DNA of 64,000 bases from Massilia glaciei. GTDB taxonomy: Bacteria; Pseudomonadota; Gammaproteobacteria; Burkholderiales; Burkholderiaceae_D. The stretch's first letter is position 1, and every line of letters starts with the position of its first letter. The notes beneath the pieces were generated by a model. It searched no databases. It saw nothing but the letters and a program-made list of their open reading frames with translations, and was not told the DNA's origin. The translations under genes and the position numbers were made by a program. The stretch is taken from positions 1 through 64,000 of the forward strand of contig NZ_PXWF02000310.1 of NCBI RefSeq assembly GCF_003011895.2, read 5' to 3'. Positions 37,150 through 45,531 of the stretch are shown one piece after another.

Positions 37150-38863
37150 TTTTTTTCCAGCGCTGGCAGCGCGCGCGCCCGCGGCGCTGGTCGGGCGGCG
37201 CGCCGGCGGCGAGGTCCGCATGGTCCAATTTTGCGCCCGCGTGGGCGCCTGGCGCGCGCTGGCCGAGCGCTGCGGCGCCGCCGACATCGCGCTGTTCCAC
37301 GACGACAGCGTCGAATTCGCGGCCGCGCTGCTGGGCTGCTGGCAGGCCGGCAGGACGGTCTGGCTGGGCGCCGACACGCTGCCGGCCAGTTGCGCCGCGC
37401 TGGGCGCGTCGGTGCAGGCCTTTTTCGGCCAGTTCCCGCCGGCCCAGGCCCCGCGGTCGCCGGCCGCCACCGACGTTTGCGAGCGCCCGTGGCGCGAGCC
37501 GGCGCCGGATTTTTCCGCGCTGGTGGTGCACACCTCGGGCAGCAGCGGCCAGGCGCAGGCGATACCCAAGCGCTTCTCGCAGCTGACATCCGAAATCGAA
37601 ACCCTCGAGGCGTGTTTCGGCGCGCGCCTGGGCGCGGCCGAGATCGTGGCCACGGTCTCGCACCAGCACATCTACGGCCTGCTGTTCAAGGTCTTGTGGC
37701 CGCTCGCCTGCGCGCGCCCGATCCACGCGGCCAGCCTCAATTTTCCGGAGCAGATGGCGCTCGCGCTGGGGCGCGCGCCGTGCGTGCTGGTGGCCAGCCC
37801 GGCCCACCTCAAGCGCCTGCCCGGCCATCTCGACTGGGCGCCGGCGGCCGCCTGTCTGCGCGCGGTGTTCTCGTCGGGCGGCATGCTCGCGCCCGAGGCC
37901 GCGTTCGGCGCCGGCGCGCTGCTCGGCCAGGTGCCGTTCGAGGTCTACGGCAGCTCCGAGTCGGGTGGCGTGGCCTGGTGCCAGCGCCGCCCGGGCCTGG
38001 TCGACAACTGGGAGCCGCTGCCCGGCGTGGCCTGGCGCGTGGGCGCCTCGGGCGAACTCGAGGTGCGCTCCGCGCACGCCGGCGGCGACGCTTGGCTGCA
38101 GCTGGCCGACCGGGTGCAGGCGAGCGGTGGGGGCTTCTTGCTGCGGGGGCGCAGCGACCGCATCGTCAAGATCGAAGAAAAACGCGTTTCGCTCGACGCC
38201 GTCGAGGCGGCCATCGCCGGCACCGGCCTGGCGCGCGAGGCGCGCGTGATCGTGGCGCCCGCCGCGGCCGGCGCGCGCCAGTCGCTGGCCGCCTTCGTGG
38301 TGCCGACGGCGGCCGGCGCGGCGCTGCTCGCCGGCGGCGGCAAGGCGGCCCTGAACCAGCGCCTGCGCCAGCTGCTGGCCGGCGCGCTCGAGGCGGTCGC
38401 GCTGCCGCGCCGTTGGCGCTACCTCGACCAGCTGCCGCTCAACGCGCAGGGCAAGACCACCCACGCGCAACTGCTCGCGCTGCTGGGCGGCGTGTCCGAC
38501 GCGCGCCCGCGGCTGCCGCAGGTGCGCCTGCTCGAGCGCGCGGACGCGCGCGTGCTGCTCGAACTGAGCGCGCCGGCGCAACTCGTGTATTTCGAAGGCC
38601 ACTTCGAGGCCGCGCCCGTGCTGCCGGGCGTGGTGCAGCTCGACTGGGCGATTTTTTACGGGCGCCGGCATTTCGCGCTCGGGCCGCAGTTCCGGGCGGT
38701 GCACGCGCTCAAATTCCAGCATTTGATCAGGCCCGAAACCACGGTCTGGCTCGAACTGAACCACGACGCGGCCAGGGACAGCCTCAATTTCCGCTATTTC
38801 TCGGATGCCGGCCAGCATTCGGGCGGGCGCATCCTGTTCGGCCAGATGGAGGCCTCGCCGTGA
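37142..38863 (+). CDS. ACP ligase fused to ApeI-like dehydratase domain
   Basis: Of 573 residues, about 1-450 form an AMP-binding adenylating enzyme (core motif VVHTSGSSGQAQAIPK, then YGSSESGGVAW, RSDRIVKIEEKRVSL, LPLNAQGKT). In aryl polyene biosynthesis this ligase loads the aryl starter acid onto an acyl carrier protein. Residues about 460-573 are a hotdog dehydratase-like domain with YFEGHFEAAPVLPGVVQLDW, matching the separate ApeI protein of other clusters. The fusion would couple loading with a dehydratase subunit that pairs with the ApeP-type protein at 48473 (inference). Confidence 0.85.
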   Translation: MSDFFPALAARAPAALVGRRAGGEVRMVQFCARVGAWRALAERCGAADIALFHDDSVEFAAALLGCWQAGRTVWLGADTLPASCAALGASVQAFFGQFPPAQAPRSPAATDVCERPWREPAPDFSALVVHTSGSSGQAQAIPKRFSQLTSEIETLEACFGARLGAAEIVATVSHQHIYGLLFKVLWPLACARPIHAASLNFPEQMALALGRAPCVLVASPAHLKRLPGHLDWAPAAACLRAVFSSGGMLAPEAAFGAGALLGQVPFEVYGSSESGGVAWCQRRPGLVDNWEPLPGVAWRVGASGELEVRSAHAGGDAWLQLADRVQASGGGFLLRGRSDRIVKIEEKRVSLDAVEAAIAGTGLAREARVIVAPAAAGARQSLAAFVVPTAAGAALLAGGGKAALNQRLRQLLAGALEAVALPRRWRYLDQLPLNAQGKTTHAQLLALLGGVSDARPRLPQVRLLERADARVLLELSAPAQLVYFEGHFEAAPVLPGVVQLDWAIFYGRRHFALGPQFRAVHALKFQHLIRPETTVWLELNHDAARDSLNFRYFSDAGQHSGGRILFGQMEASP

Positions 38864-39630
38864 CCACTCCCGCGGCGCCGGCGCCGCTCTTCAACCCGTG
38901 CATCGTGATCCCCGTGTACGACCACGAGCACGCGATCAAGACCGTGGCGGCGCGGGTGCTGGCCCACGGCCTGCCGCTGATCCTGGTCGACGACGGCAGC
39001 GACGCGGCGTGCGCGCACGCGCTCGACCAACTGGCGGCGGCCGCGCCGGAGCGGGTGACGCTGGTGCGCCTCGCGCGCAACCAGGGCAAGGGCGGGGCGG
39101 TGCTGAGCGGCTTGCGCCACGCCGCCGGCGCCGGCTTCACCCACATGCTGCAGATCGACGCCGACGGCCAGCACCGCACCGACGATATCCCGGCCTTCGT
39201 GGCGCTGGCGCGCGCCCAACCACATGCGCTGATCGTAGGCTGCCCGGTGTACGACGAGTCGGTGCCCAAGCTGCGCCTGTACGCGCGCTACCTGACCCAC
39301 GTCTGGGTCTGGATCAACACGCTCTCGTTCGACATCCGCGACTCAATGTGCGGCTTCCGGGTCTATCCGATCGCGCCCGTGATGGCGCTGGCGGCGCGCC
39401 GCAAACTCGGGCTGCGCATGAATTTCGACACCGACGTGCTGGTGCGCCTGTACTGGGACGGGCTGCGGGTGGTCAACGTGCCGACCCGGGTCGGCTACCC
39501 GAGCGACGGCGTGTCGCACTTCAGGATGTGGCGCGACAATGTGCTCATCACGCGCATGCACGCGACCCTGTTGTGCGGCATGCTGCTGCGCCTGCCAGTG
39601 CTGCTGGCGCGCAAATGGCGGCGCCGTTGA
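38860..39630 (+). CDS. Family 2 glycosyltransferase of APE cluster
   Basis: The GTG overlaps the ligase stop (GTGA). The 256-residue enzyme has a GT-A fold with IVIPVYDHEHAI, LILVDDGSD, NQGKGGAVLSGLRHA and the metal-binding MLQIDADGQH. It ends in a hydrophobic, Arg-rich tail. By its position it should glycosylate the polyene or transfer sugar to its lipid anchor on the inner face of the membrane. Confidence 0.88.
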   Translation: MTTPAAPAPLFNPCIVIPVYDHEHAIKTVAARVLAHGLPLILVDDGSDAACAHALDQLAAAAPERVTLVRLARNQGKGGAVLSGLRHAAGAGFTHMLQIDADGQHRTDDIPAFVALARAQPHALIVGCPVYDESVPKLRLYARYLTHVWVWINTLSFDIRDSMCGFRVYPIAPVMALAARRKLGLRMNFDTDVLVRLYWDGLRVVNVPTRVGYPSDGVSHFRMWRDNVLITRMHATLLCGMLLRLPVLLARKWRRR

Positions 39631-40568
39631 AGCCGGCCGCCGCCACCCATTGGAGCGCGATCAACGAGGTCGGCTTCGTGTCGGGCATGCGCGCGCTGTT
39701 CTGGATCTGCCGGATATTCGGGCGCTGGCCGTTCCGGCTGGTGCTGTATCCGGTGCTGGCCTGGTACGTGGCGACCAAGCCGGCCGCGCGCGCGGCCTCG
39801 CTCGACTACCTGGCGCGGGTCGGCAAGCTGGCGCCGGCCCCGTCGGGCGCGCTCGGCGTGCTGCGCCACTTCGGCGCCTTCGCCGAGAGCATCCTCGACA
39901 AGATGCGGGCCTGGGGCGGGCTGCTGGGCGCCGACGAGGTCGCGTTTTTCGGGGTCGAACCGCTGGTGCGCATGATCGACGCCGGGCAGGGCGCAGTACT
40001 GTTGTGCTCGCACCACGGGAATATGGACCTGTGCCGCGCGCTCTCGGGCCGGCGCCCGGGCCTGAAACTGACGGTGCTGGTGCACACCAAGCACGCGCGC
40101 GCCTTCAACCGGATGATGGGCCAGATCGACCCGCGCAGCCAGCTCAATTTGCTGCAGGTGACCGAGGTCACGCCGGCCACCGCGATGATGCTCGCCGAGC
40201 GCATCGGGCGCGGCGAATTCGTCGTCATCGCGGGCGACCGTGTCCCGCCCGGACCCAACCCGCGGGTCTCGGGCGCGTCCTTTCTGGGCAGCGAGGCGCC
40301 GTTCCCGGTCGGCCCGTACATTCTCGCCGGCGTGCTGCAGTGCCCGGCGTTCATGATGTTCTCGATGCGCCGCGCAGGAGGCCACGAGATCCATTTCGAG
40401 CTGCTTAGCGAGGCGGTCGAGCTGCCGCGCAAGGGCCGCGCCGCGGCGCTCGGCGCGCTCGCCGCGCGCTACGCCGCGCGGCTGGAACACCACTGCGCGC
40501 GCGCGCCGCTCGAGTGGTTCAATTTTTTCGATTTCTGGCATCAATCCGACCTGGACAAGACCCGATGA
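39615..40568 (+). CDS. LpxL/HtrB-like acyltransferase of APE cluster
   Basis: The ATG at 39615 lies 16 bases inside the glycosyltransferase gene. The 317 residues match lipid A acyltransferase-type enzymes: an N-terminal membrane helix (about 28-55), LLCSHHGNMDLCRALS with the H-x4-D site (HHGNMD), and VVIAGDRVPPGPNPR. It probably acylates the pigment's lipid anchor. It is the second acyltransferase in the locus and of a different family from the one at 35304. Confidence 0.82.
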   Translation: MAAPLKPAAATHWSAINEVGFVSGMRALFWICRIFGRWPFRLVLYPVLAWYVATKPAARAASLDYLARVGKLAPAPSGALGVLRHFGAFAESILDKMRAWGGLLGADEVAFFGVEPLVRMIDAGQGAVLLCSHHGNMDLCRALSGRRPGLKLTVLVHTKHARAFNRMMGQIDPRSQLNLLQVTEVTPATAMMLAERIGRGEFVVIAGDRVPPGPNPRVSGASFLGSEAPFPVGPYILAGVLQCPAFMMFSMRRAGGHEIHFELLSEAVELPRKGRAAALGALAARYAARLEHHCARAPLEWFNFFDFWHQSDLDKTR

Positions 40569-42124
40569 ATTCCGCCCCACCGCAAGCGACCCAACGCGTG
40601 GTCCTGTTCGACCGCAACCGCCTCACCATCGAGGACATCGTCGACATCGCGCGCGGCGACGCCCGCGCGGTGCTGTCGGAGGACCCGCAGTTCCGCGCCG
40701 CGATCGCGCGCGGCGCCGACTTCCTCGACCGCCTGCTGCGCGAGGACGGCATCATCTACGGCGTCACCACCGGCTACGGCGACTCGTGCACCGTGACGGT
40801 GCCGCCCGAACTGGTGGCCGAGCTGCCGCACCACCTGTACACCTACCACGGCTGCGGCCTGGGCGAGTACCTGAGCCCGGCCCAGACGCGCGCCGTCATG
40901 GCCACCCGCCTGGCCTCGCTGTCGAAGGGGTTTTCGGGGGTCTCGGTCGAATTGCTCGCGCAGATCGCGCGCCTGCTCGATGCCGGCCTGCTGCCGCTGA
41001 TCCCGAGCGAGGGCTCGGTCGGCGCCAGCGGCGACCTGACCCCGCTGTCGTACCTGGCGGCGGTGCTGTGCGGCGAGCGCGAGGTCTGGCGCGACGGCGC
41101 GCAGGTGCCGGCCGCGCAGGCGCTGCTTGATGCCGGCATCACGCCCCTGCGGCTGCGCCCGAAGGAGGGGCTGGCGATCATGAACGGCACCGCCGTCATG
41201 ACGGCGCTGGCCTGCCTGGCCTACGACCGCGCCGCCTACCTGACCAAGCTGTGCACGCGGATCACCGCGATGGCCTCGTTCGCGCTCGACGGCAACGCCC
41301 ACCATTTCGACGAGACCCTGTTCGCGGTCAAGCCGCACGCGGGCATGCAGGGCGTGGCCGGCTGGCTGCGCGCCGACCTCGAGGCCGGCGCCGCCGAGCG
41401 CAATGGTAAACGGCTGCAGGACCGCTATTCGATCCGCTGCGCGCCGCATGTGATCGGGGTGCTGGCCGACGCGCTGCCGTTCTTCCGGCAGTCGATCGAG
41501 AACGAACTTAACAGCGCCAACGACAACCCGATCATCGACGCCGAGGCCGAGCGCGTGCTGCACGGCGGCCATTTCTACGGCGGCCACATCGCCTTCGCGA
41601 TGGACTCGATGAAGAACGCGGTCGCCAACCTGGCCGACCTGCTCGACCGCCAGATGGCGCTGCTGGTCGACAGCCGCTACAACCACGGCCTGCCGGCCAA
41701 CCTGTCGGGCGCCGAGGGCCCGCGCGCGGCGATCAACCACGGCCTCAAGGCGCTCCAGATCAGCGCCTCGGCCTGGACCGCCGAGGCGCTCAAGCTGACT
41801 ATGCCGGCCTCGGTGTTCTCGCGCTCGACCGAATGCCACAACCAGGACAAGGTGAGCATGGGCACGATCGCCGCGCGCGACTGCCTGCGCGTGCTCGAAC
41901 TGACCGAGCAGGTGGTCGCGGCGCTCTTGATCACGGTGCGCCAGGGCGTGTGGCTGCGCTGCCGCGCCACTCCGGGCGTGGCGCCGCCGGCGCCGCTGCT
42001 TCGCATGCTTGAGGCGCTCGGCGAGGACGTCGCGCCGGTCACCGAGGACCGCCGGCTCGAACCGGAACTGCGGCTGCTGCTCGAACGCACCCGTGGCCAG
42101 GCCTGGAGCCTGTATGCGGCTTAA
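40565..42124 (+). CDS. Aromatic amino acid ammonia-lyase (HAL/TAL/PAL family)
   Basis: The 519-residue enzyme has the MIO cofactor triad Ala154-Ser155-Gly156 in VGASGDLTPLSY and the conserved catalytic Tyr in IIYGVTTGYG. His95 in YTYHGCG occupies the region that sets substrate choice; tyrosine ammonia-lyases carry His there and phenylalanine enzymes carry Phe, so tyrosine is favoured (inference). Deamination would give 4-coumarate, a likely precursor of the aryl head. Context in the APE operon argues against histidine catabolism, as no other hut gene is present. It overlaps both neighbours. Confidence 0.85.
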   Translation: MNSAPPQATQRVVLFDRNRLTIEDIVDIARGDARAVLSEDPQFRAAIARGADFLDRLLREDGIIYGVTTGYGDSCTVTVPPELVAELPHHLYTYHGCGLGEYLSPAQTRAVMATRLASLSKGFSGVSVELLAQIARLLDAGLLPLIPSEGSVGASGDLTPLSYLAAVLCGEREVWRDGAQVPAAQALLDAGITPLRLRPKEGLAIMNGTAVMTALACLAYDRAAYLTKLCTRITAMASFALDGNAHHFDETLFAVKPHAGMQGVAGWLRADLEAGAAERNGKRLQDRYSIRCAPHVIGVLADALPFFRQSIENELNSANDNPIIDAEAERVLHGGHFYGGHIAFAMDSMKNAVANLADLLDRQMALLVDSRYNHGLPANLSGAEGPRAAINHGLKALQISASAWTAEALKLTMPASVFSRSTECHNQDKVSMGTIAARDCLRVLELTEQVVAALLITVRQGVWLRCRATPGVAPPAPLLRMLEALGEDVAPVTEDRRLEPELRLLLERTRGQAWSLYAA

Positions 42125-42548
42125 GGCGGGCGCCAGCCGCTGGAGCCGCGAGGTCGAGCTGCGGGTCGAGTTCTACGACCTCGACCCGATGCAGATCGTC
42201 TGGCACGGCAACTACGTCAAGTACCTCGAGGTGGCGCGCTGCGCGCTGCTCGACTCGATCGGCTACAACTACATGCAGATGAAGGACTCGGGCTACATGT
42301 GGCCGGTGATCGACATCAGCCTGCGCTACATCGGCTCGGCCGTGTTCGGCCAGCGCCTCACGCTGCGCGCCGAGATCGTCGAGTGGGAGAACCGCCTCAA
42401 GATCGCCTACCTGATCTCGGATGCGGACACCGGCAAACGCCTCACCCGCGCCACCTCGGTGCAGGTCGCGGTCGACATCAAAAGCGGCGAGATGTGCTTC
42501 GTCTCGCCCCCCGTACTGTTTGAAAAGTTAGGAATCGAACCAGCATGA
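42114..42548 (+). CDS. Thioesterase of APE cluster (ApeK type)
   Basis: The ATG at 42114 overlaps the ammonia-lyase end by 11 bases. The 144-residue hotdog protein carries the 4HBT motif EFYDLDPMQIVWHGNYVKYLE with the catalytic Asp. It could release the finished polyene acid from its carrier or edit stalled chains. It overlaps the LolA-like gene by four bases. Confidence 0.87.
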   Translation: MRLKAGASRWSREVELRVEFYDLDPMQIVWHGNYVKYLEVARCALLDSIGYNYMQMKDSGYMWPVIDISLRYIGSAVFGQRLTLRAEIVEWENRLKIAYLISDADTGKRLTRATSVQVAVDIKSGEMCFVSPPVLFEKLGIEPA

Positions 42549-43168
42549 GACGCCCACTGACCGCAATCATCCTGGCCGCCGCCTGCGCCCAGGTTCAAGC
42601 CCATCCCCAAGCGCCGGCGCCGGCCCAGTCGACGGTCGCCAGGATCGAAGCCATGCTGGCCGAGCCGGACACCCTGTGCGGGCGCTTCGACCAGACCAAG
42701 CGGCTGGCCGGCATGAAGCGCCCGTTGCTCTCGCACGGGCGCTTCTGCGTGGTCGCCGGCAAGGGCGTGATGTGGCGCACCGTCAAGCCGTTCCCCAACA
42801 CGCTGCGCCTGACGCGCGACGAGATCGTCCACTTCCAGGGCCAGCGCGTGGCGATGCGGCTCGACGCCAGGCAGGAGCCGACGGTACGCATGATCAACAG
42901 CGTGCTGTTCTCGCTGCTGTCGGGCGACCTGGGCAAGCTCGACGCCCTGTTCGAGGTCGACGCCAGCATCGACAAGGGCTGGAAGGTCGCGCTCAAGGCG
43001 CGCAGTCCGGCGCTGGCCAAGGCGGTCGGCGCGATCTCGCTCGACGGCGCAGCCCACGTCAACAACATCCACATCAAGGAGGCCGGCGGCGACAGCACCG
43101 ACATCGTGTTCTCCGCGATCAAAACCGGCGACACGGCCATCACGGCCGACGAGGCGGCGCTATTTTGA
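42545..43168 (+). CDS. LolA-like periplasmic carrier of APE cluster
   Basis: The 207-residue protein has a signal peptide (about 1-19, AAACAQVQA) and the LolA-type half-barrel pattern, including FCVVAGKGVMWRTVKPFPNT and LSGDLGKLDALFEVD. By analogy with lipoprotein sorting it should ferry the lipidated pigment across the periplasm. Its stop overlaps the TTG start of the MMPL gene. Confidence 0.85.
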   Translation: MRRPLTAIILAAACAQVQAHPQAPAPAQSTVARIEAMLAEPDTLCGRFDQTKRLAGMKRPLLSHGRFCVVAGKGVMWRTVKPFPNTLRLTRDEIVHFQGQRVAMRLDARQEPTVRMINSVLFSLLSGDLGKLDALFEVDASIDKGWKVALKARSPALAKAVGAISLDGAAHVNNIHIKEAGGDSTDIVFSAIKTGDTAITADEAALF

Positions 43169-45531
43169 CACGCCACAAAGGGCTCGCGCTCGCGTGGGCG
43201 CTGATCGTGTGCTTGGTGCTCGGGCACAACGCCTACCTTTGGCTGGGCAAACGCATCGCCCCCGACACCGACATCATGGCGCTGCTGCCGATGCAGGAGC
43301 GCGACCCGGTGCTGCAGCGCTCGTTCGGCCACATGGTCGACGCCGCGCAGCAGCGCGTGATCGTGCTGCTCGGCGCGCCCGACTGGGACGACGCCAAGCG
43401 CGCCGCCGCCGCCTACAACGCGGTGCTGGCCACGCGCGCCGACCTGGTCGAGCCGGTGGCGCTGGGCGCGAACGTCGAAAGCGACTGGCTCGTGCCGTTC
43501 CAGCGGCACGCGTTGGTGCTGCTGACGGCGCAGCAGGAGGCGCTGCTGCGCGGGCAGCCGGCGCAATACTGGACCGACACCGCGCTGGCCAAACTGTACA
43601 GCGCATTCGGCGGGCCGAAACTGGGCGCGTTCCAGGACGACCCGTTCGGCCTGTTCGGCGGCTGGGTGCTCGAGCGCGCCAAGGAGACCCCGGTGCGCCC
43701 GCGCGACGGCCACCTGTTCGTGGCCGACGCCGAGCGCCAGTACGTGCTCGCGCCGCTCACGCTCCGGCTGCCGGCGCTGTCGATGTCGGCGCAGCGCGCC
43801 GTGCTGCCGCTGCTCGACCAAGCCGAAGCCGCCGCGCGCGCGGCAGTGCCCGGGGTGCGGATCGCCAGCGCCGGCGTGGTGCTGCACGCGGCTGCCGCCT
43901 CGGCCCAGGCCGAACGCGAGATGTCGACCATCGGCGTGGGCTCGGTGCTCGGCATTGTGCTGCTGACCTGGCTCACGTTCGGCACGGTGCGCCCGATCGC
44001 GCTGGTGCTGCTGTCGATCGGGATCGGCTTCCTCGGCTCGCTGTCTGTGTGCTGGCTGCTGTTCGGCAGCGTGCACCTGCTCACGCTGGTGTTCGGCGCC
44101 AGCTTGATCGGCGTCGCGCAGGACTATGGCATCTACTTCCTGTGCAAGCGCCTCGGCGCCGATCCCGCGCTGTCGTCCAGCGCGCTGATCAAGCGCCTCC
44201 TGCCAAGCCTGGCGCTGACGCTGGCCGCTGCCGTGATCGGCTACATGGGGCTCGCGCTGACCCCGTTCGCGGGGCTGCGCCACATGGCGGTGTTCTCGGC
44301 GGTCGGGCTGGTGTTCGCGTGGATGACCGTGGTGTGCTGGTTCCCGCTGCTGGTCGGCGGCGCCACGCTGCGCGGCGGCAGGTTCGCGCAAGCTTATGGC
44401 GGCACGCTGGCGCGCTGGCCGCAGCTGCGCGCCAACCGCGTCACGCTGGCCGCGCTGGGCGTGTTCGCGCTGCTGGCCGTCTACGGCATCGCGCGGCTGG
44501 GCGTGAACGACGACATCCGCCTGCTGCAAACGCCGCCGCCGCACCTCGTGCGCGACCAGATGCTGGTCACCAGGCTGCTCGACGCGGCCGGGCCGGTCCA
44601 GTATTTCCTGGTGCGCGGCGCGGACGCCGAAACGGTTCTCCAGCGCGAGGAGGCGCTCAAGCGCCGGCTCGACCCGCTGGTCGCCGCGGGCGGGATCAGC
44701 GGCTACCAGTCGGTCTCGAACTGGGTGCCGTCGGCCAGGGCGCAGGCCGAGCGGCGCGCGCTGGTCGAAGCCAAGCTGCTATCCGATGGCGGCCCGCTGG
44801 CCATGCTCGCGCGCGCGATCGACGAGGACCCGCAATGGGTCGCCAGCACCCGCGCGCACCTGCTGGCGCGCTCGGAGCGGCCCGCGGTCGACGCCTTTCT
44901 CGCATCAGCGCAGGGCGCGCCCTGGCGCCACCTGTGGCTCGGCAGGGTCGAGGGCGTCAATGCCAGCATCGTGGCGCTGCGCGGCACCACCCGCGCCGCC
45001 TTGCCCGCGCTGCGCGGCGCCGCCGAGGGACAGGACGGCGTGCTGTGGGTCGACAAGGTGGGCGAGATTTCGTCGGTGCTGGGGCGCTACCGCGCGCAAA
45101 TGGGCTGGGTCGCGCTGGCCGCCTACGCGGTGGTGTTTTTGCTGCTGTATCCGCGCTACCGGCGGCGCGCCTGGCGCGTGCTGGCGCCGACCGCGCTCGC
45201 CAGCCTCGCCACGCTGGCCGCGTTCGGCCTGGCCGGCCAGCCGCTGCAGCTGTTCCACGTGCTGGGGCTGATGCTGCTGCTCGGGGTCGGGGTCGACTAC
45301 GGGATCTTCATGCAGGAGCAGCCCGACCGGCGCGACGGCACCGCGTGGCTCGCGGTCGGGCTGTCGGCCTTCAACACCATCCTTGCCTTCGGCCTGCTCG
45401 GCCTAAGCGCCACGCCCGCGCTGCGGGCGTTCGGCATGACCATGTTAATCGGGACGACGCTGGTCTGGCTCCTCGTCCCTTGTTTCGCAACCTCCAAAGA
45501 AAGCGCCCATGCAAGCCGCAATCAAGTCTGA
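43165..45531 (+). CDS. MMPL/RND-type exporter of APE cluster
   Basis: The start is TTG at 43165, overlapping the previous stop; the product has 788 residues. It has the MMPL plan: a single N-terminal helix, a large periplasmic domain, about five helices (LTLVFGASLIGVAQDYGIYF, conserved in MMPL), then a second copy of the same arrangement (MLLLGVGVDYGIFM near residue 705). It likely extracts the polyene lipid from the inner membrane and hands it to the LolA-like protein. Confidence 0.9.
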   Translation: MTRHKGLALAWALIVCLVLGHNAYLWLGKRIAPDTDIMALLPMQERDPVLQRSFGHMVDAAQQRVIVLLGAPDWDDAKRAAAAYNAVLATRADLVEPVALGANVESDWLVPFQRHALVLLTAQQEALLRGQPAQYWTDTALAKLYSAFGGPKLGAFQDDPFGLFGGWVLERAKETPVRPRDGHLFVADAERQYVLAPLTLRLPALSMSAQRAVLPLLDQAEAAARAAVPGVRIASAGVVLHAAAASAQAEREMSTIGVGSVLGIVLLTWLTFGTVRPIALVLLSIGIGFLGSLSVCWLLFGSVHLLTLVFGASLIGVAQDYGIYFLCKRLGADPALSSSALIKRLLPSLALTLAAAVIGYMGLALTPFAGLRHMAVFSAVGLVFAWMTVVCWFPLLVGGATLRGGRFAQAYGGTLARWPQLRANRVTLAALGVFALLAVYGIARLGVNDDIRLLQTPPPHLVRDQMLVTRLLDAAGPVQYFLVRGADAETVLQREEALKRRLDPLVAAGGISGYQSVSNWVPSARAQAERRALVEAKLLSDGGPLAMLARAIDEDPQWVASTRAHLLARSERPAVDAFLASAQGAPWRHLWLGRVEGVNASIVALRGTTRAALPALRGAAEGQDGVLWVDKVGEISSVLGRYRAQMGWVALAAYAVVFLLLYPRYRRRAWRVLAPTALASLATLAAFGLAGQPLQLFHVLGLMLLLGVGVDYGIFMQEQPDRRDGTAWLAVGLSAFNTILAFGLLGLSATPALRAFGMTMLIGTTLVWLLVPCFATSKESAHASRNQV

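Noticed and set aside
40565-42124. Histidine ammonia-lyase of histidine catabolism
   Set aside because: No other hut gene is present, and the gene is embedded by overlaps in the pigment operon.
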